A DNA stretch of 50,876 nucleotides from a virus. The stretch lies in the IMG/VR virus record IMGVR_UViG_3300032323_001363, positions 1 through 50,876 of that record. The stretch is one strand, 5' to 3'. A model generated the notes under the pieces. The model was not told the DNA's origin. It worked only from the letters and a program-made list of their open reading frames with translations, and ran no database searches. Below, one piece after another: positions 7,487 through 15,923 of this stretch; within the stretch, counting starts at the first letter, position 1; each line of letters begins with the position of its first letter. A program made the position numbers and the translations under genes.

Positions 7487-8346
7487 TCGTCTGTTTCGAA
7501 TAAAGCAGAGTGGGCTTTCTTTTTGGCACGATCTTTACGCCAACCTTCACGCATACGCTCTCTTTTGGCAAGTTCTACCGGATCTACTGTAACTTTCTCA
7601 GGATCGGGCAATTCTTCTACATTATCTAAGCCAGGTACAAACGCATCATAGGCATTCTTGTTCAACTCAAATCCAATAAACTTTCTACCAAAACGTAAGG
7701 CAGTACGAGCAGTAGTAAAGCCACCACCAAAACAATCTAAAACAGTATCACCTCGATTGGAACTATACATGATGAATTTTTCAATAAAGTCTTCGCTGAG
7801 TTGATTCTTGTTTTTGATTTGTCCTGGTTTATAATCCCTAGGCATGTCTTGTACACTCAAACGATCGTTGTAACTGTCTTTGTTATCTGCCCATTTGTAT
7901 AGATGATTGAAAGTGCGTTTCTGAGATCCTTTATCAGGCTTTTGCCAAAACAGAATATGATAATGACTAGAAATCCATTTCTTTGTGGCATTCACTCCAA
8001 ATGAGTATTTGGCGATTAGATGGTTTACTTCTTCTAGTCCAGTACTGTGCAGAGCATTTAGTATATGATGCAGATTAGTGTACCCGGAAACGATATACAA
8101 AGATCCGCCCGGGCGCAATACCCGTTCACACTCGCGGATCCAATCTTGACTAAACTGTTGATACTGATCTAACGGAACGTCTACATACCCAGGCACAACT
8201 GTGCTTTCGTCTCGATGATAGTGAACGTCTAATCCATCGCCGTCAATGCCGTAGGGTGGATCTGTAAAGATGAGATCTACGCTGTTATCTTTAACATGCT
8301 CACGCATGCCTTCTATGCAGGATTTATTATATACTTGATGATTCAT
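7483..8346 (-). CDS. Beta-class DNA methyltransferase (N6-adenine or N4-cytosine, 287 aa)
   Basis: The catalytic motif DPPYGIDGDG is at residues 29-38, before the SAM-binding motif TVLDCFGGGFTTARTA (201-216). This order defines the beta class of amino-methyltransferases. Other family landmarks are VLRPGGSLYI and FIGFELN. The gene follows the nuclease-like gene at 8386-8940 by 39 nt on the same strand, an arrangement expected of a restriction-modification pair. The recognition sequence is unknown. It may protect phage DNA against host or self nuclease. A TTAAATAC motif lies upstream. Confidence 0.92.
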   Translation of the reverse strand: MNHQVYNKSCIEGMREHVKDNSVDLIFTDPPYGIDGDGLDVHYHRDESTVVPGYVDVPLDQYQQFSQDWIRECERVLRPGGSLYIVSGYTNLHHILNALHSTGLEEVNHLIAKYSFGVNATKKWISSHYHILFWQKPDKGSQKRTFNHLYKWADNKDSYNDRLSVQDMPRDYKPGQIKNKNQLSEDFIEKFIMYSSNRGDTVLDCFGGGFTTARTALRFGRKFIGFELNKNAYDAFVPGLDNVEELPDPEKVTVDPVELAKRERMREGWRKDRAKKKAHSALFETDD

Positions 8347-8371
8347 ATTTGCCTTTACGTTGCCTTGTGAT

Positions 8372-8379
8372 GTATTTAA
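8372..8379 (-). promoter_or_regulatory. Late-promoter-like motif upstream of the methyltransferase
   Basis: On the minus strand this reads TTAAATAC, about 25 nt before the methyltransferase start. An AAGG element lies between. It may give the methyltransferase its own late transcription separate from the upstream nuclease-like gene. Confidence 0.35.
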
Positions 8380-8385
8380 TTTCTG

Positions 8386-8940
8386 TTAGAGATTGTCTAA
8401 ACTTTCTCGCAGGACTCTGTCAATGCCTGCTTTGATATTGCTGGGCGGTACAACATTTGCTTTAAGTTTGCCTGTTAACGGAGTTATCTGTTTTTTATTA
8501 ACAGTACATACAAATCCGTCACCGTCGCCCTTGCTGTTTTCAATCACAGTTTGTCTATCTACTGCAAACGCACCATCTTTTCTAATTACCACAACATAGT
8601 CTGCCACCTCTTGTGGATCTAATACAGTTTTTTTATTAGTACCGTTTGAATTATTAATTTTAATATCAAATTCATTTTTGATCTCGCCGTACCGATCAAA
8701 CATTTTGCTACTGAATTGACTCTTGGCTTCTACATCAATATTATGTTTAGGCCAAACATAATCTTTATGATGTTCACCAACATACTTTAGATCACCATCG
8801 GCAAATTTTTCAATGGCTAATTCAACGGCTCTGCCTTTGATAAACCTCAATTGTGCATCGTTAAGTTCATCTAGACTATTGCCATAATCTATAATTTTTT
8901 GCCAATCAAAGGCTTTAAGATCGTTTATTGTGTCTGTCAT
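8386..8940 (-). CDS. Candidate restriction-type nuclease (PD-(D/E)XK-like, 184 aa)
   Basis: No confident family match. The segment HNIDVEAKSQ around residues 67-75 contains ExK (Glu71, Lys73) after acidic residues. It is followed by FDIKINNSNG and ADYVVVIRKDGAFAVD, a beta-strand pattern like type II restriction endonucleases. The gene sits just upstream of a DNA methyltransferase. I chose the ATG at 8940, which has an AGGA site 8 nt upstream. An ATG at 8958 falls at the predicted RNA start and lacks a site. Restriction activity is a hypothesis. Confidence 0.5.
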   Translation of the reverse strand: MTDTINDLKAFDWQKIIDYGNSLDELNDAQLRFIKGRAVELAIEKFADGDLKYVGEHHKDYVWPKHNIDVEAKSQFSSKMFDRYGEIKNEFDIKINNSNGTNKKTVLDPQEVADYVVVIRKDGAFAVDRQTVIENSKGDGDGFVCTVNKKQITPLTGKLKANVVPPSNIKAGIDRVLRESLDNL

Positions 8941-8965
8941 ACTAATTCCTGTTTGCATAGCACTA

Positions 8966-8994
8966 ACTATAACAGGACCCTAAGGTCCTGTCAA
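8966..8994 (-). promoter_or_regulatory. Sigma70 promoter with palindromic operator in its spacer
   Basis: On the minus strand TTGACA (8989-8994) and TATAGT (8966-8971) are 17 nt apart. The spacer contains a perfect palindrome, AGGACC-CTAA-GGTCCT on the plus strand at 8974-8989. A protein bound there would block polymerase. It drives the nuclease-like gene at 8940. The arrangement recalls control elements of restriction-modification genes, although no controller gene is recognised nearby. Confidence 0.8.
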
Positions 8995-8995
8995 C

Positions 8996-9514
8996 TTATT
9001 CTAGTCCTAAATATTGAGCCCAACTGCTATGAGCAAAATGATAACCTTTCCGTTTCCGTTTTTCGGCTAGATCCCAAAAGTGCGGACGATAAGGTGTTTG
9101 TTTTGGTTTAAACTTGCCAACATGAGCAGCCTTGCGATAGTTACAAGACTTACAGGCTGTGGTTGAGTTTTCCCAAGTGGTCTTACCGCCTTTGCTCACA
9201 GGCAGTACGTGATCCAAAGTTGCAGTTTGATCGTTAACTTCGCAGCCACAATATTGGCAAAGATATTCATCTCGTAAGAATACGTTGCGTTTTGATAGAC
9301 GCATTGTGGTTTTTGGTTTTTGGTATTCTTTAAGTAACAATACAGCAGGCACACGGGTGCTCCAACGTTCAGATCTCACAATCCAATCGTCGTACCATTC
9401 TATTACTTCAGCCTTGTTCAAAACCATATAGCGTATGGCCTCCTGCCAATCTACAGTAGATAGCGGAAGTAGGCTAATAGGCTGCATGTCTGCGTTTAAA
9501 AGTAAAGTGCTCAT
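8996..9514 (-). CDS. HNH endonuclease, McrA-like (172 aa)
   Basis: A zinc-supported HNH motif is clear: CQYCG, then ATLDHVLPVSKGG (His of HNH), ENSTTACKSCNYRK (Asn and the second CxxC). The N-terminal ~80 residues follow the widespread bacterial pattern of this family (LNADMQPISLLPLSTVDWQEA). Length matches bacterial members (~165-190 aa). It could be a homing-type, recombination-related or defence nuclease. It is divergent from clpP; the shared 98-nt region carries signals in both directions. Confidence 0.9.
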   Translation of the reverse strand: MSTLLLNADMQPISLLPLSTVDWQEAIRYMVLNKAEVIEWYDDWIVRSERWSTRVPAVLLLKEYQKPKTTMRLSKRNVFLRDEYLCQYCGCEVNDQTATLDHVLPVSKGGKTTWENSTTACKSCNYRKAAHVGKFKPKQTPYRPHFWDLAEKRKRKGYHFAHSSWAQYLGLE

Positions 9515-9529
9515 ATTACAAAAAGTTTA

Positions 9530-9558
9530 TTGTGTATTTACTTCGCATATGTTATACT
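9530..9558 (+). promoter_or_regulatory. Probable promoter of clpP
   Basis: TTGTGT (9530-9535) and TATACT (9553-9558) are 17 nt apart; the -35 is weak. AAAAGGAAA gives a ribosome site before the ATG at 9613. Confidence 0.45.
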
Positions 9559-9612
9559 CAGTTTGTTCGTTAGTCAAGTCAAAAAAGCATAAAATATATA
9601 AAAAGGAAATTT

Positions 9613-10203
9613 ATGAACTTAGTACCAATGGTTGTTGAAAGCACATCAAAAGGCGAGCGTGCCTTTGATATCTACAGTCGTTTACTGAAAGAACGTATTG
9701 TTATGTTAAACGGTCCTGTGGAAGATTACATGAGCAATCTGATCGTGGCTCAATTCTTGTTCTTAGAAAGCGAAAACACAGAAAAAGATATCAGTTTGTT
9801 TATTAACAGCCCTGGCGGAGTAGTTACAGCAGGCATGGCAATCTATGATGTAATGCAGTTTGTTAAATGTGATGTAGCCACATACGTTATGGGACAGGCC
9901 TGTTCGATGGGAAGTCTATTAGCCACATCTGGAGCCAAAGGCAAACGCTTTATGTTGCCCAATGCTCGTCATATGATTCATCAACCGTCGGGTGGTGCTC
10001 GTGGACAGGCCACAGACATGGCTATTCAAGTTGAAGAAATTCTTAAAATGAAAAAGTCTTTGACAGACATCTATGTCAAACACAATTCAAAAGGCAAGAG
10101 TTTCGAACAGTTTGCAGCAGACATGGAAAGAGATAAGTTCATGAGCGCACAAGAGGCTTTGGATTATGGACTCATTGATCGAATTATTGAGAAACGTCCG
10201 TGA
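9613..10203 (+). CDS. clpP: ATP-dependent Clp protease proteolytic subunit ClpP (196 aa)
   Basis: The full catalytic triad of ClpP is present: Ser98 in [10 protein letters not shown], His123 in HMIHQPSGG, and Asp174 in [11 protein letters not shown]. The oxyanion-type SPGGVVTAG loop is also intact. Length equals bacterial ClpP (~195 aa). No ClpX or ClpA is in the window, so it probably forms a tetradecamer that uses host unfoldases, or mixes with host subunits. It is promoter-proximal and overlaps the next gene by 4 nt (GTGA). It might redirect host proteolysis, including disposal of tmRNA-tagged proteins (see 46850-47210). Confidence 0.96.
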   Translation: MNLVPMVVESTSKGERAFDIYSRLLKERIVMLNGPVEDYMSNLIVAQFLFLESENTEKDISLFINSPGGVVTAGMAIYDVMQFVKCDVATYVMGQACSMGSLLATSGAKGKRFMLPNARHMIHQPSGGARGQATDMAIQVEEILKMKKSLTDIYVKHNSKGKSFEQFAADMERDKFMSAQEALDYGLIDRIIEKRP

Positions 10204-10970
10204 CAAAATTGTTTACTGTTGGTTGCAGTTTAACTAGATACATATGGCCTACGTGGGCCGATATCCTTGGCCGCAGTTTTGATCAATTTGAAAACTGGGG
10301 ACATAGTGGTATTGGTAACAGAGCCATATTTGAAAGAACTATAGAATTAATAGCAACGTCACAGCCTACCAGCGACGACCTTATTATCATCCAGTGGACC
10401 AATCCTTATCGGTTTGATGCACACAAAATTAATCATGATATACCAGTTAGGTGGGCCTGTGCAGGAAATCTAGGCAACTGGCCGCGAGAACTTGCAGAGG
10501 TTGTAGACTGCGAGTTCAGTTACGTTTATCATACCTGTAATTTCATAATAGCCTGTAAAAATGTTTTAGAAAATAAAAAGTTAAAATATATTTTCTTTCT
10601 CAAGGACGACCTACAACCAGACATGGAAAAGTTTTCGGAGTTAGATATATACGCATCCGACATCAATAATATCGAATGGTTTTATCCAATATCTGAATGG
10701 GTTCGAGAATCAGGTTTGCCGTTAAAAGAATTCAAACAAAGAGATTTTTTTAATCTTAAAACTTTAAAAGATGAACATCCGACTCCAATGGCTCATTATC
10801 TTTACTTAGAACAAGTTCTTAATCAAGAACTAAATTTAAAGTTAGATAAAGAGTGGGCGATGACTGCGGATAAATTAGTTTTTCAATCGCAAGGATATAA
10901 AGAGTTATTCGAATCATTGAAAAATGATCTAGACTGGATCGAATATAACACTATTGTAAAAGGATTATAA
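10200..10970 (+). CDS. SGNH/GDSL-like phage protein (256 aa)
   Basis: The N-terminus [19 protein letters not shown] followed by [16 protein letters not shown] (Gly, Asn) resembles the block I and II layout of SGNH hydrolases. [12 protein letters not shown] fits block III. A C-terminal [12 protein letters not shown] carries a plausible Asp/His pair. Such proteins in marine phages are of unknown substrate. It uses a GTG start overlapping the clpP stop and ends in a TAATG overlap, placing it inside the clpP-heptose operon. Esterase activity on surface glycans is inferred. Confidence 0.6.
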   Translation: MTKLFTVGCSLTRYIWPTWADILGRSFDQFENWGHSGIGNRAIFERTIELIATSQPTSDDLIIIQWTNPYRFDAHKINHDIPVRWACAGNLGNWPRELAEVVDCEFSYVYHTCNFIIACKNVLENKKLKYIFFLKDDLQPDMEKFSELDIYASDINNIEWFYPISEWVRESGLPLKEFKQRDFFNLKTLKDEHPTPMAHYLYLEQVLNQELNLKLDKEWAMTADKLVFQSQGYKELFESLKNDLDWIEYNTIVKGL

Positions 10971-11371
10971 TGACACAAAGACTACAAGGAAAAGTAGACA
11001 AAGGATGGGGTTATGAAATCATTTGGGCTACCAATGACAAATACGCAGGCAAGATCCTAGTATTTGAACGTGTCGGAGCCAAAATGAGTATGCACTTTCA
11101 TAAAGAAAAAGATGAAACATGGTTCATTAATGCAGGCAGTTTCAAACTAATATACTGTGATACTAAAACTGCAACCTATGGAGAGAAAATACTCAAAGAA
11201 GGGGATGTATGGCATAACCCTCCTATGATGCCACATCAATTAGTAGCCCTCGAAGCCAACTCTATGTTGTTTGAAGTTAGCACTCCAGACTCAGTAGAGG
11301 ATAACTATAGGATCGTACCAGGAGACAGCCAAAATGCTACCAACCCCACCCCAGAACAACAATCAACCTAA
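10970..11371 (+). CDS. Cupin protein, mannose-6-phosphate isomerase type II-like (133 aa)
   Basis: The single cupin domain carries GWGYEIIWA, MHFHKEKDETWF (His, His, Glu metal ligands) and PPMMPHQL (last His). This matches the C-terminal cupin of bifunctional mannose-6-phosphate isomerases or stand-alone sugar-related cupins. It is followed by four heptose-nucleotide genes and overlaps gmhB by 38 nt, so a role in sugar isomerisation or epimerisation is plausible. It is not GmhA, which has a SIS fold. Confidence 0.72.
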   Translation: MTQRLQGKVDKGWGYEIIWATNDKYAGKILVFERVGAKMSMHFHKEKDETWFINAGSFKLIYCDTKTATYGEKILKEGDVWHNPPMMPHQLVALEANSMLFEVSTPDSVEDNYRIVPGDSQNATNPTPEQQST

Positions 11372-11954
11372 GATAGTATGGTCTGGCGGAGAGTTCCGCA
11401 CCAAATGTGTTGTAGGACTAGATCGCGACGGTGTTATCAACAGAGACCTCGGAACATACTGCTACAAGATAGAAGACTTTGACCCTATACCAGGCAGTCT
11501 GGATGCCATTGCTACTCTAAGACGCAAAGGCTATAAGATAGCCGTAATTACAGATCAAGGCGGTATTGAAAAAGGTATCTACACACAGGAACAGGTAGAC
11601 ACTTTGCATGAACATATGCTTAGACTATTAGGAGAAGCAGGATGTTTTAGCATCGATGCTATCTACTATAGTGCCAGTAGCCGAAAGGAAGATCCGTTTG
11701 CCAAACCCAATACTGGTATGTTCAAACGCTGCGAAAAAGAATTCAAAGACATTAAATTCAAAGAAGGTTTCTATGTTGGGGATAAGATCAAAGATCTAAA
11801 AGCCGCAATGAATATAGGTGCAAGACCTGTGTTAGTAAGAACAGGTTACGGAAAAGAAACAGAACAAGAATTGAATAGATATGCACACAGGGACCTCAAA
11901 CGTAAAACTGTGATATTTGATGATCTTGCACAGTTTGTAGAAAGTTTACCATGA
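11334..11954 (+). CDS. gmhB: D-glycero-D-manno-heptose-1,7-bisphosphate phosphatase (GmhB-like, 206 aa)
   Basis: HAD motif I reads VVGLDRDGVINRD (Asp30 nucleophile, Asp32). Motif II has VITDQGGIEKG, and the family-specific KPNTGMFKR supplies the Lys. YVGDKIKDLKAA is motif IV. GmhB removes the 7-phosphate in ADP-heptose synthesis in the cytoplasm. The usual Cys-His zinc loop of GmhB is not evident; a weak YYSASSRKEDPFAKP replaces it. It overlaps the next gene by 4 nt (ATGA). Confidence 0.85.
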   Translation: MLPTPPQNNNQPKIVWSGGEFRTKCVVGLDRDGVINRDLGTYCYKIEDFDPIPGSLDAIATLRRKGYKIAVITDQGGIEKGIYTQEQVDTLHEHMLRLLGEAGCFSIDAIYYSASSRKEDPFAKPNTGMFKRCEKEFKDIKFKEGFYVGDKIKDLKAAMNIGARPVLVRTGYGKETEQELNRYAHRDLKRKTVIFDDLAQFVESLP

Positions 11955-12355
11955 CCAAAGTAATAGTAAACGGAACGTTTGATATTTTACATCTTGGACA
12001 CCTTAAACTATTACAATATGCAAGATCTTTCCCTCAGTCGTATGTGTATGTTCTTATAGACAGCGATCGCCGAGTAAAAGAATTAAAGGGCGAAGATCGT
12101 CCTATTCATAATGAGTATGAAAGGTCTAGTTTTTTATTTGCACTTAAGGCAGTAGATAGAGTAGATATATTTGATTCAGATCAAGAACTGACAGAATATA
12201 TTAAGAACTATGCACCCGATGTTATGGTTAAAGGCGGTGACTATAAAGATAAACCTATAATAGGTGCGGAATATTGTAAAGAAATAAAATTCTATGACAG
12301 ACTTGAAAAATACTCAACAACAAACAAGATACAGGATATTATTAATCGGAGATGA
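11951..12355 (+). CDS. rfaE2: Heptose-1-phosphate adenylyltransferase (HldE C-terminal domain type, 134 aa)
   Basis: The nucleotidyltransferase signature GTFDILHLGHLKLL contains HxGH. It is followed by VLIDSDRRVKELKG and RPIHNEYERSSFL, and by VMVKGGDYKDKPIIGAE, diagnostic of the cytidylyltransferase-like HldE C-terminal domain. It transfers AMP to D-glycero-beta-D-manno-heptose-1-phosphate. In E. coli this domain is fused to the kinase; here kinase and transferase are separate, in reverse order. The kinase frame overlaps its end by 62 nt. Confidence 0.9.
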   Translation: MTKVIVNGTFDILHLGHLKLLQYARSFPQSYVYVLIDSDRRVKELKGEDRPIHNEYERSSFLFALKAVDRVDIFDSDQELTEYIKNYAPDVMVKGGDYKDKPIIGAEYCKEIKFYDRLEKYSTTNKIQDIINRR

Positions 12356-13055
12356 CTGTGAAGATGTGTATCAATATGGTACTATTGATCGCCTCAGTCC
12401 CGAAGCACCTGTGCCTGTGTTCAAATTTAGTCACGAGGAACGCAAACCAGGCATGGCAGGAAATGTCCTACGCAATCTAGAAGCATTAGGTTGTGAAGTA
12501 AATTATCTGCACGGCAAAACTTCTGTTAAAACTAGAATCGTAGATATTCGAAGTAAACAACATATTGTTCGTATAGACAATGATACTGTATCTGAACCGT
12601 TAACATTTGATACATCCATTCCTAATGTCTATGATGCTATTGTTATTAGCGACTACAATAAAGGTACAATATCCTACGACATCATTGAAGAAGCGATTGC
12701 TACTAAGATGCCTGTGTTTGTTGACACAAAGAAAACAGATCTAGAACGTATGCAAGGTGCATGGGTTAAGATTAACGAATTAGAATACAGCAAAATCAAA
12801 AGTGAATGTAGTGGACTAATTGTTACACGTGGTAGTAAAGGTGCAGATGCTGTACATCACAAGTATAGTTCTAAAGCACCAAAGGTAGAAGTAGTAGATG
12901 TCACAGGAGCAGGAGATACATTCCTTGCTGCTCTTGCCTACAACTTCTTACATACTAAAGATATAAAACGAGCAATGGATTTTGCCAACTCATCTGCCGC
13001 TGTTACGGTACAGCATGTTGGTTGCTATGCTCCTACAATGGAAGAAATATTATGA
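12294..13055 (+). CDS. rfaE1: Shortened heptose-7-phosphate kinase (HldE N-terminal domain type, 253 aa)
   Basis: A PfkB-family kinase. TIDRLSPEAPVPVFK and RKPGMAGNVLRNLEALG match the HldE kinase N-terminus, and VDVTGAGDTFLAAL near residue 205 is the ATP/anion-hole motif with the catalytic Asp. At 253 aa it is about 65 residues shorter than the E. coli domain; the stretch after LGCEVNYLHGKTSVKTRIV lacks the segment that usually covers the active site. Activity is likely but not certain. The start overlaps the transferase by 62 nt; no later ATG precedes the conserved N-terminus. Confidence 0.85.
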   Translation: MTDLKNTQQQTRYRILLIGDDCEDVYQYGTIDRLSPEAPVPVFKFSHEERKPGMAGNVLRNLEALGCEVNYLHGKTSVKTRIVDIRSKQHIVRIDNDTVSEPLTFDTSIPNVYDAIVISDYNKGTISYDIIEEAIATKMPVFVDTKKTDLERMQGAWVKINELEYSKIKSECSGLIVTRGSKGADAVHHKYSSKAPKVEVVDVTGAGDTFLAALAYNFLHTKDIKRAMDFANSSAAVTVQHVGCYAPTMEEIL

Positions 13056-13927
13056 TTATATTAACAGGTGCAGGCGGATTCATCGGCAGCGTGATGTTGA
13101 AGTATCTAAACAAACACAAGATCACTGACGTTGTGATCTTTGACGATCTTACACATCCAGAACAATACAAGAACTTAGTAGGCAGTAAATTTAAAAGCAT
13201 ACATCCGCACACTGTCTACGAAAAAGTAAATCTAAACCCTAAAGATATAGAATGTGTTATACACTTGGGTGCTAATTCAAATACATTAGAAAAAGATTGG
13301 CTAAGCATTTATAAGACCAACGTTCAAAGCACTAGGATCTGGAATGAATTCTGTTTGAATAATAACATTCCTTTAATATTTTCATCTTCAGCAGCAGTAT
13401 ATGGCAATGGTAATGGTCCGTTAAATCAATATGCGTTTAGCAAGCAGGTCAGCGAACAAGAAGTTGCAGCAGTAGTTTTGAGATTTTTTAATGTCTATGG
13501 ACCAAATGAATATCATAAAGGTCGTATGGCATCTACTATTTTACATTGGTTCAAAGAATTAGAGCAGACTGATACCTTACGCATATTCGAAAACAGTAAT
13601 CAATACCGAAGAGATTTTATCTGGGTTGAAGATGTTTGTAAAACAATATTACACTTTGTAAAAAACTATCAACCGGGTGTCTACGATCTAGGTACAGGGA
13701 TAGGAGTAGACTTTGATAAAATAGCCAATATAGTCATAGACTGTTACGGTTCGGGATCAAAACAATACATACCAATGCCGGAAGATCTCAAAATACAGTA
13801 CCAAACAGATACAAAGGCTAATACAGATATGCTAGAATCTGCAGGTGTAGATGTAGATAGTTTTCTAGAACCCTGGCAGGGTATAGATCTCTACTGGGAA
13901 TATCTTAAATCAAATCGTTTTTATTAA
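13052..13927 (+). CDS. hldD: ADP-heptose 6-epimerase / NAD-dependent epimerase (HldD-like, 291 aa)
   Basis: Starts with [13 protein letters not shown], a Rossmann GxxGxxG NAD(P) motif. [12 protein letters not shown] and YAFSKQ supply the short-chain Ser and YxxxK catalytic residues. [18 protein letters not shown] is the HldD-like stretch that recognises ADP-heptose. Length is near E. coli HldD (310 aa). The ATG overlaps the kinase stop (ATGA); a longer frame from 13022 is not needed. It converts ADP-D-glycero- to ADP-L-glycero-D-manno-heptose, the donor for LPS inner core. Its end overlaps the convergent hemA by 23 nt. Confidence 0.88.
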   Translation: MIILTGAGGFIGSVMLKYLNKHKITDVVIFDDLTHPEQYKNLVGSKFKSIHPHTVYEKVNLNPKDIECVIHLGANSNTLEKDWLSIYKTNVQSTRIWNEFCLNNNIPLIFSSSAAVYGNGNGPLNQYAFSKQVSEQEVAAVVLRFFNVYGPNEYHKGRMASTILHWFKELEQTDTLRIFENSNQYRRDFIWVEDVCKTILHFVKNYQPGVYDLGTGIGVDFDKIANIVIDCYGSGSKQYIPMPEDLKIQYQTDTKANTDMLESAGVDVDSFLEPWQGIDLYWEYLKSNRFY

Positions 13928-15113
13928 AAACGTCTTTGAGTGCTGTGATCAGATCTTCTATCATTCCGTCATCGTGAAACGGAGTAGGACTAAATCTTAG
14001 TCGTTCAGTGCCAACATCAACTGTGGGGTAATTAATTGGCTGCACATAGATGTTATGCTCATTGAGTAAATCATCACTGATCCGTTTGCATTTCTTAGCA
14101 TCTCCTACTAGCACTGGTACTATGTGAGTAGTAGAGCATTCCATGACATGTATGCCATTCTTGGTCAGTCGATGTTTTAATTTTCTAGCCCTTTCCTGAT
14201 GCTTTTCTCTAACTTCATTGTGTTCTTTGAGAAAACGCACACTGGCTAATGCTCCTGCACAGAGCACAGGACTTATGCTAGTAGTGAATATGAATCCTGC
14301 AGCCACAGAACGAATAGCATCAATAATATCTTTATCAGCGGCTATGTAGCCACCTTGCACACCAAAGGCTTTGCCCAAAGTACCGTTGATAAAATCTATG
14401 CGATCCTCTAGGCCTAACTCTTCAACTTTCCCGCCGCCGTGATCTCCATAGAGCCCTACAGCATGTACTTCGTCAATGTAGGTTATGGCCTGATATTTGT
14501 CAGCAAGATCGCAGATATCTTTAATAGGACTAACATCACCGTCCATAGAATAAACTGATTCAAAAACCACACAAGGTGTAAATCCTGCTAGTCTAGATGT
14601 TGCTAGTTTATCTTCTAGATCCTGCATGTCGTTGTGACGAAATACCTGTTTAGGAGCCTTAGAGTGTTGTATGCCTACTATGAGACTGTTATGATTGTTA
14701 CTGTCAGAAATAAATTGAATACTTGGTATTATTTTGCTTAAGGCTATCATAGACCATTCGTTGGCAACATAAGCACTGCTAAAAAGCAATGCTCCGGTTT
14801 TATTGTGTAACTGAGCCAATTCGTGTTCAAGAGCCACATGATAATGACTGGTCCCGCCAATATTTCTAGTACCGCCCGAACCTGCCCCAGTCATTTCTAA
14901 CGCTGTTTTCATAGCATCTATAACTGCCCTGTGCTGACCCATCCCTAGATAATCATTACTACACCAATTAACTATGTTTTTGATAGCGTATGGTCCGTAC
15001 CATATGGCACTGGGAAATTTGCCGTTTTCACGTAGAATATCGTTGAAAACACGATATTTGCCCGAATCTTTGAGATCTCGGATCAGATGTTTGAAAGGAT
15101 CTTTGTTTAGCAT
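13905..15113 (-). CDS. hemA: 5-aminolevulinate synthase (402 aa)
   Basis: Fold-type I PLP enzyme of the alpha-oxoamine synthase group. Landmarks of ALA synthase rather than KBL/BioF are [34 protein letters not shown] and [15 protein letters not shown] with Lys248, the expected PLP lysine. FTTSISP and the C-terminal [10 protein letters not shown] also fit. Length is equal to bacterial enzymes (~405 aa), with no truncation. It condenses glycine with succinyl-CoA to start haem synthesis by the Shemin pathway, typical of alphaproteobacteria. It stands alone on the minus strand, convergent with hldD. Confidence 0.95.
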   Translation of the reverse strand: MLNKDPFKHLIRDLKDSGKYRVFNDILRENGKFPSAIWYGPYAIKNIVNWCSNDYLGMGQHRAVIDAMKTALEMTGAGSGGTRNIGGTSHYHVALEHELAQLHNKTGALLFSSAYVANEWSMIALSKIIPSIQFISDSNNHNSLIVGIQHSKAPKQVFRHNDMQDLEDKLATSRLAGFTPCVVFESVYSMDGDVSPIKDICDLADKYQAITYIDEVHAVGLYGDHGGGKVEELGLEDRIDFINGTLGKAFGVQGGYIAADKDIIDAIRSVAAGFIFTTSISPVLCAGALASVRFLKEHNEVREKHQERARKLKHRLTKNGIHVMECSTTHIVPVLVGDAKKCKRISDDLLNEHNIYVQPINYPTVDVGTERLRFSPTPFHDDGMIEDLITALKDVFNKNDLI

Positions 15114-15119
15114 TATTCA

Positions 15120-15127
15120 ATATTTAA
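15120..15127 (-). promoter_or_regulatory. Late-promoter-like motif upstream of hemA
   Basis: On the minus strand this reads TTAAATAT and ends about 6 nt before the hemA ATG. No Shine-Dalgarno is seen. It lies back to back with the plus-strand motif at 15131, so hemA and the virion operon may be switched on together. Confidence 0.4.
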
Positions 15128-15130
15128 CCG

Positions 15131-15138
15131 ATAAATAT
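15131..15138 (+). promoter_or_regulatory. Late-promoter-like motif ATAAATAT
   Basis: It sits 18 nt before the start at 15157, with CGGAG as ribosome site between. Confidence 0.55.
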
Positions 15139-15156
15139 CTAATCGGAGATATTAAT

Positions 15157-15636
15157 ATGGCAGATACTGTAGAACTAGATGTTCCTCTTTTTATTAGATT
15201 ATTAGAACTAAGTCGTGAGGAAATTAAAGACGATGCAGACATACACGATATAGCAGAAATTATTATTAAAATGTCTAAGCAAGGTCCTGTAACTATGGGC
15301 AATTACAAAGATATCGTTGATTTCATGAAGCGTCAAGGCAGCGAAACCAATGAAGATCACGGTCCTGAAGACCCAGATGCAGATTATAATCAAGGCGAAT
15401 ATGATCGCGAAGGCGACATGGCCAAAGACGATCTGCGAACAATTAACGATGCTGCCAAAGAATTATACAGTATCATTCAAGCAGACGAAAATCTACCAGA
15501 GTGGGTACAGGCTAAGATTGTTAAGGCCATGGACTATATTGACACAGCACGTGATTATATGAAATCTAACAAGTATGCTGAAAACACACAAGTAGATGAA
15601 CTAGATAGAATTAAACAACTCGGCGGACTAAAATGA
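15157..15636 (+). CDS. Virion-associated hypothetical protein (159 aa)
   Basis: Start chosen at the ATG behind CGGAG, since the longer frame would run antisense through hemA. The N-terminal 65 residues are helical. The middle is very acidic (Asp/Glu/Gly). The C-terminal segment NLPEWVQAKIVKAMDYIDTA is a module I recall from several T4-like marine-phage virion proteins. It overlaps the next gene by 4 nt (ATGA). Confidence 0.65.
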   Translation: MADTVELDVPLFIRLLELSREEIKDDADIHDIAEIIIKMSKQGPVTMGNYKDIVDFMKRQGSETNEDHGPEDPDADYNQGEYDREGDMAKDDLRTINDAAKELYSIIQADENLPEWVQAKIVKAMDYIDTARDYMKSNKYAENTQVDELDRIKQLGGLK

Positions 15637-15923
15637 GAATTTCAGAATTAATTCGAGGCATCTTAGATATTATCGATGGTAAAGATGTTGTTCGTCCTGA
15701 CGAAGAAGTTCCTAACGAACAGTTCTACGATGATGACATGAGAAGATTTAGACAGATTGTAGACTTAAAAGATCAAGGCGAACCTTCGGAATACTCAAAC
15801 ACTCCCAAAGAAGAATATGCAGGCATAGAAGCAGTGACTTCTGCGGCAGGTGGCGGCCCTAACAAACCTAAGCACGTAGACGACATTCGAGGCAATAGTT
15901 TTAGAATCCATGGAGATAACTAA
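15633..15923 (+). CDS. Candidate capsid-targeted small protein (96 aa)
   Basis: The N-terminus MRISELIRGIL resembles the short targeting leaders found on other genes here, though no clear (I/L)xE cleavage site follows at once. The rest is acidic, with a disordered AAGGGPNKP stretch. Both ends overlap neighbours (ATGA and TAATG). Function is unknown. Confidence 0.6.
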   Translation: MRISELIRGILDIIDGKDVVRPDEEVPNEQFYDDDMRRFRQIVDLKDQGEPSEYSNTPKEEYAGIEAVTSAAGGGPNKPKHVDDIRGNSFRIHGDN

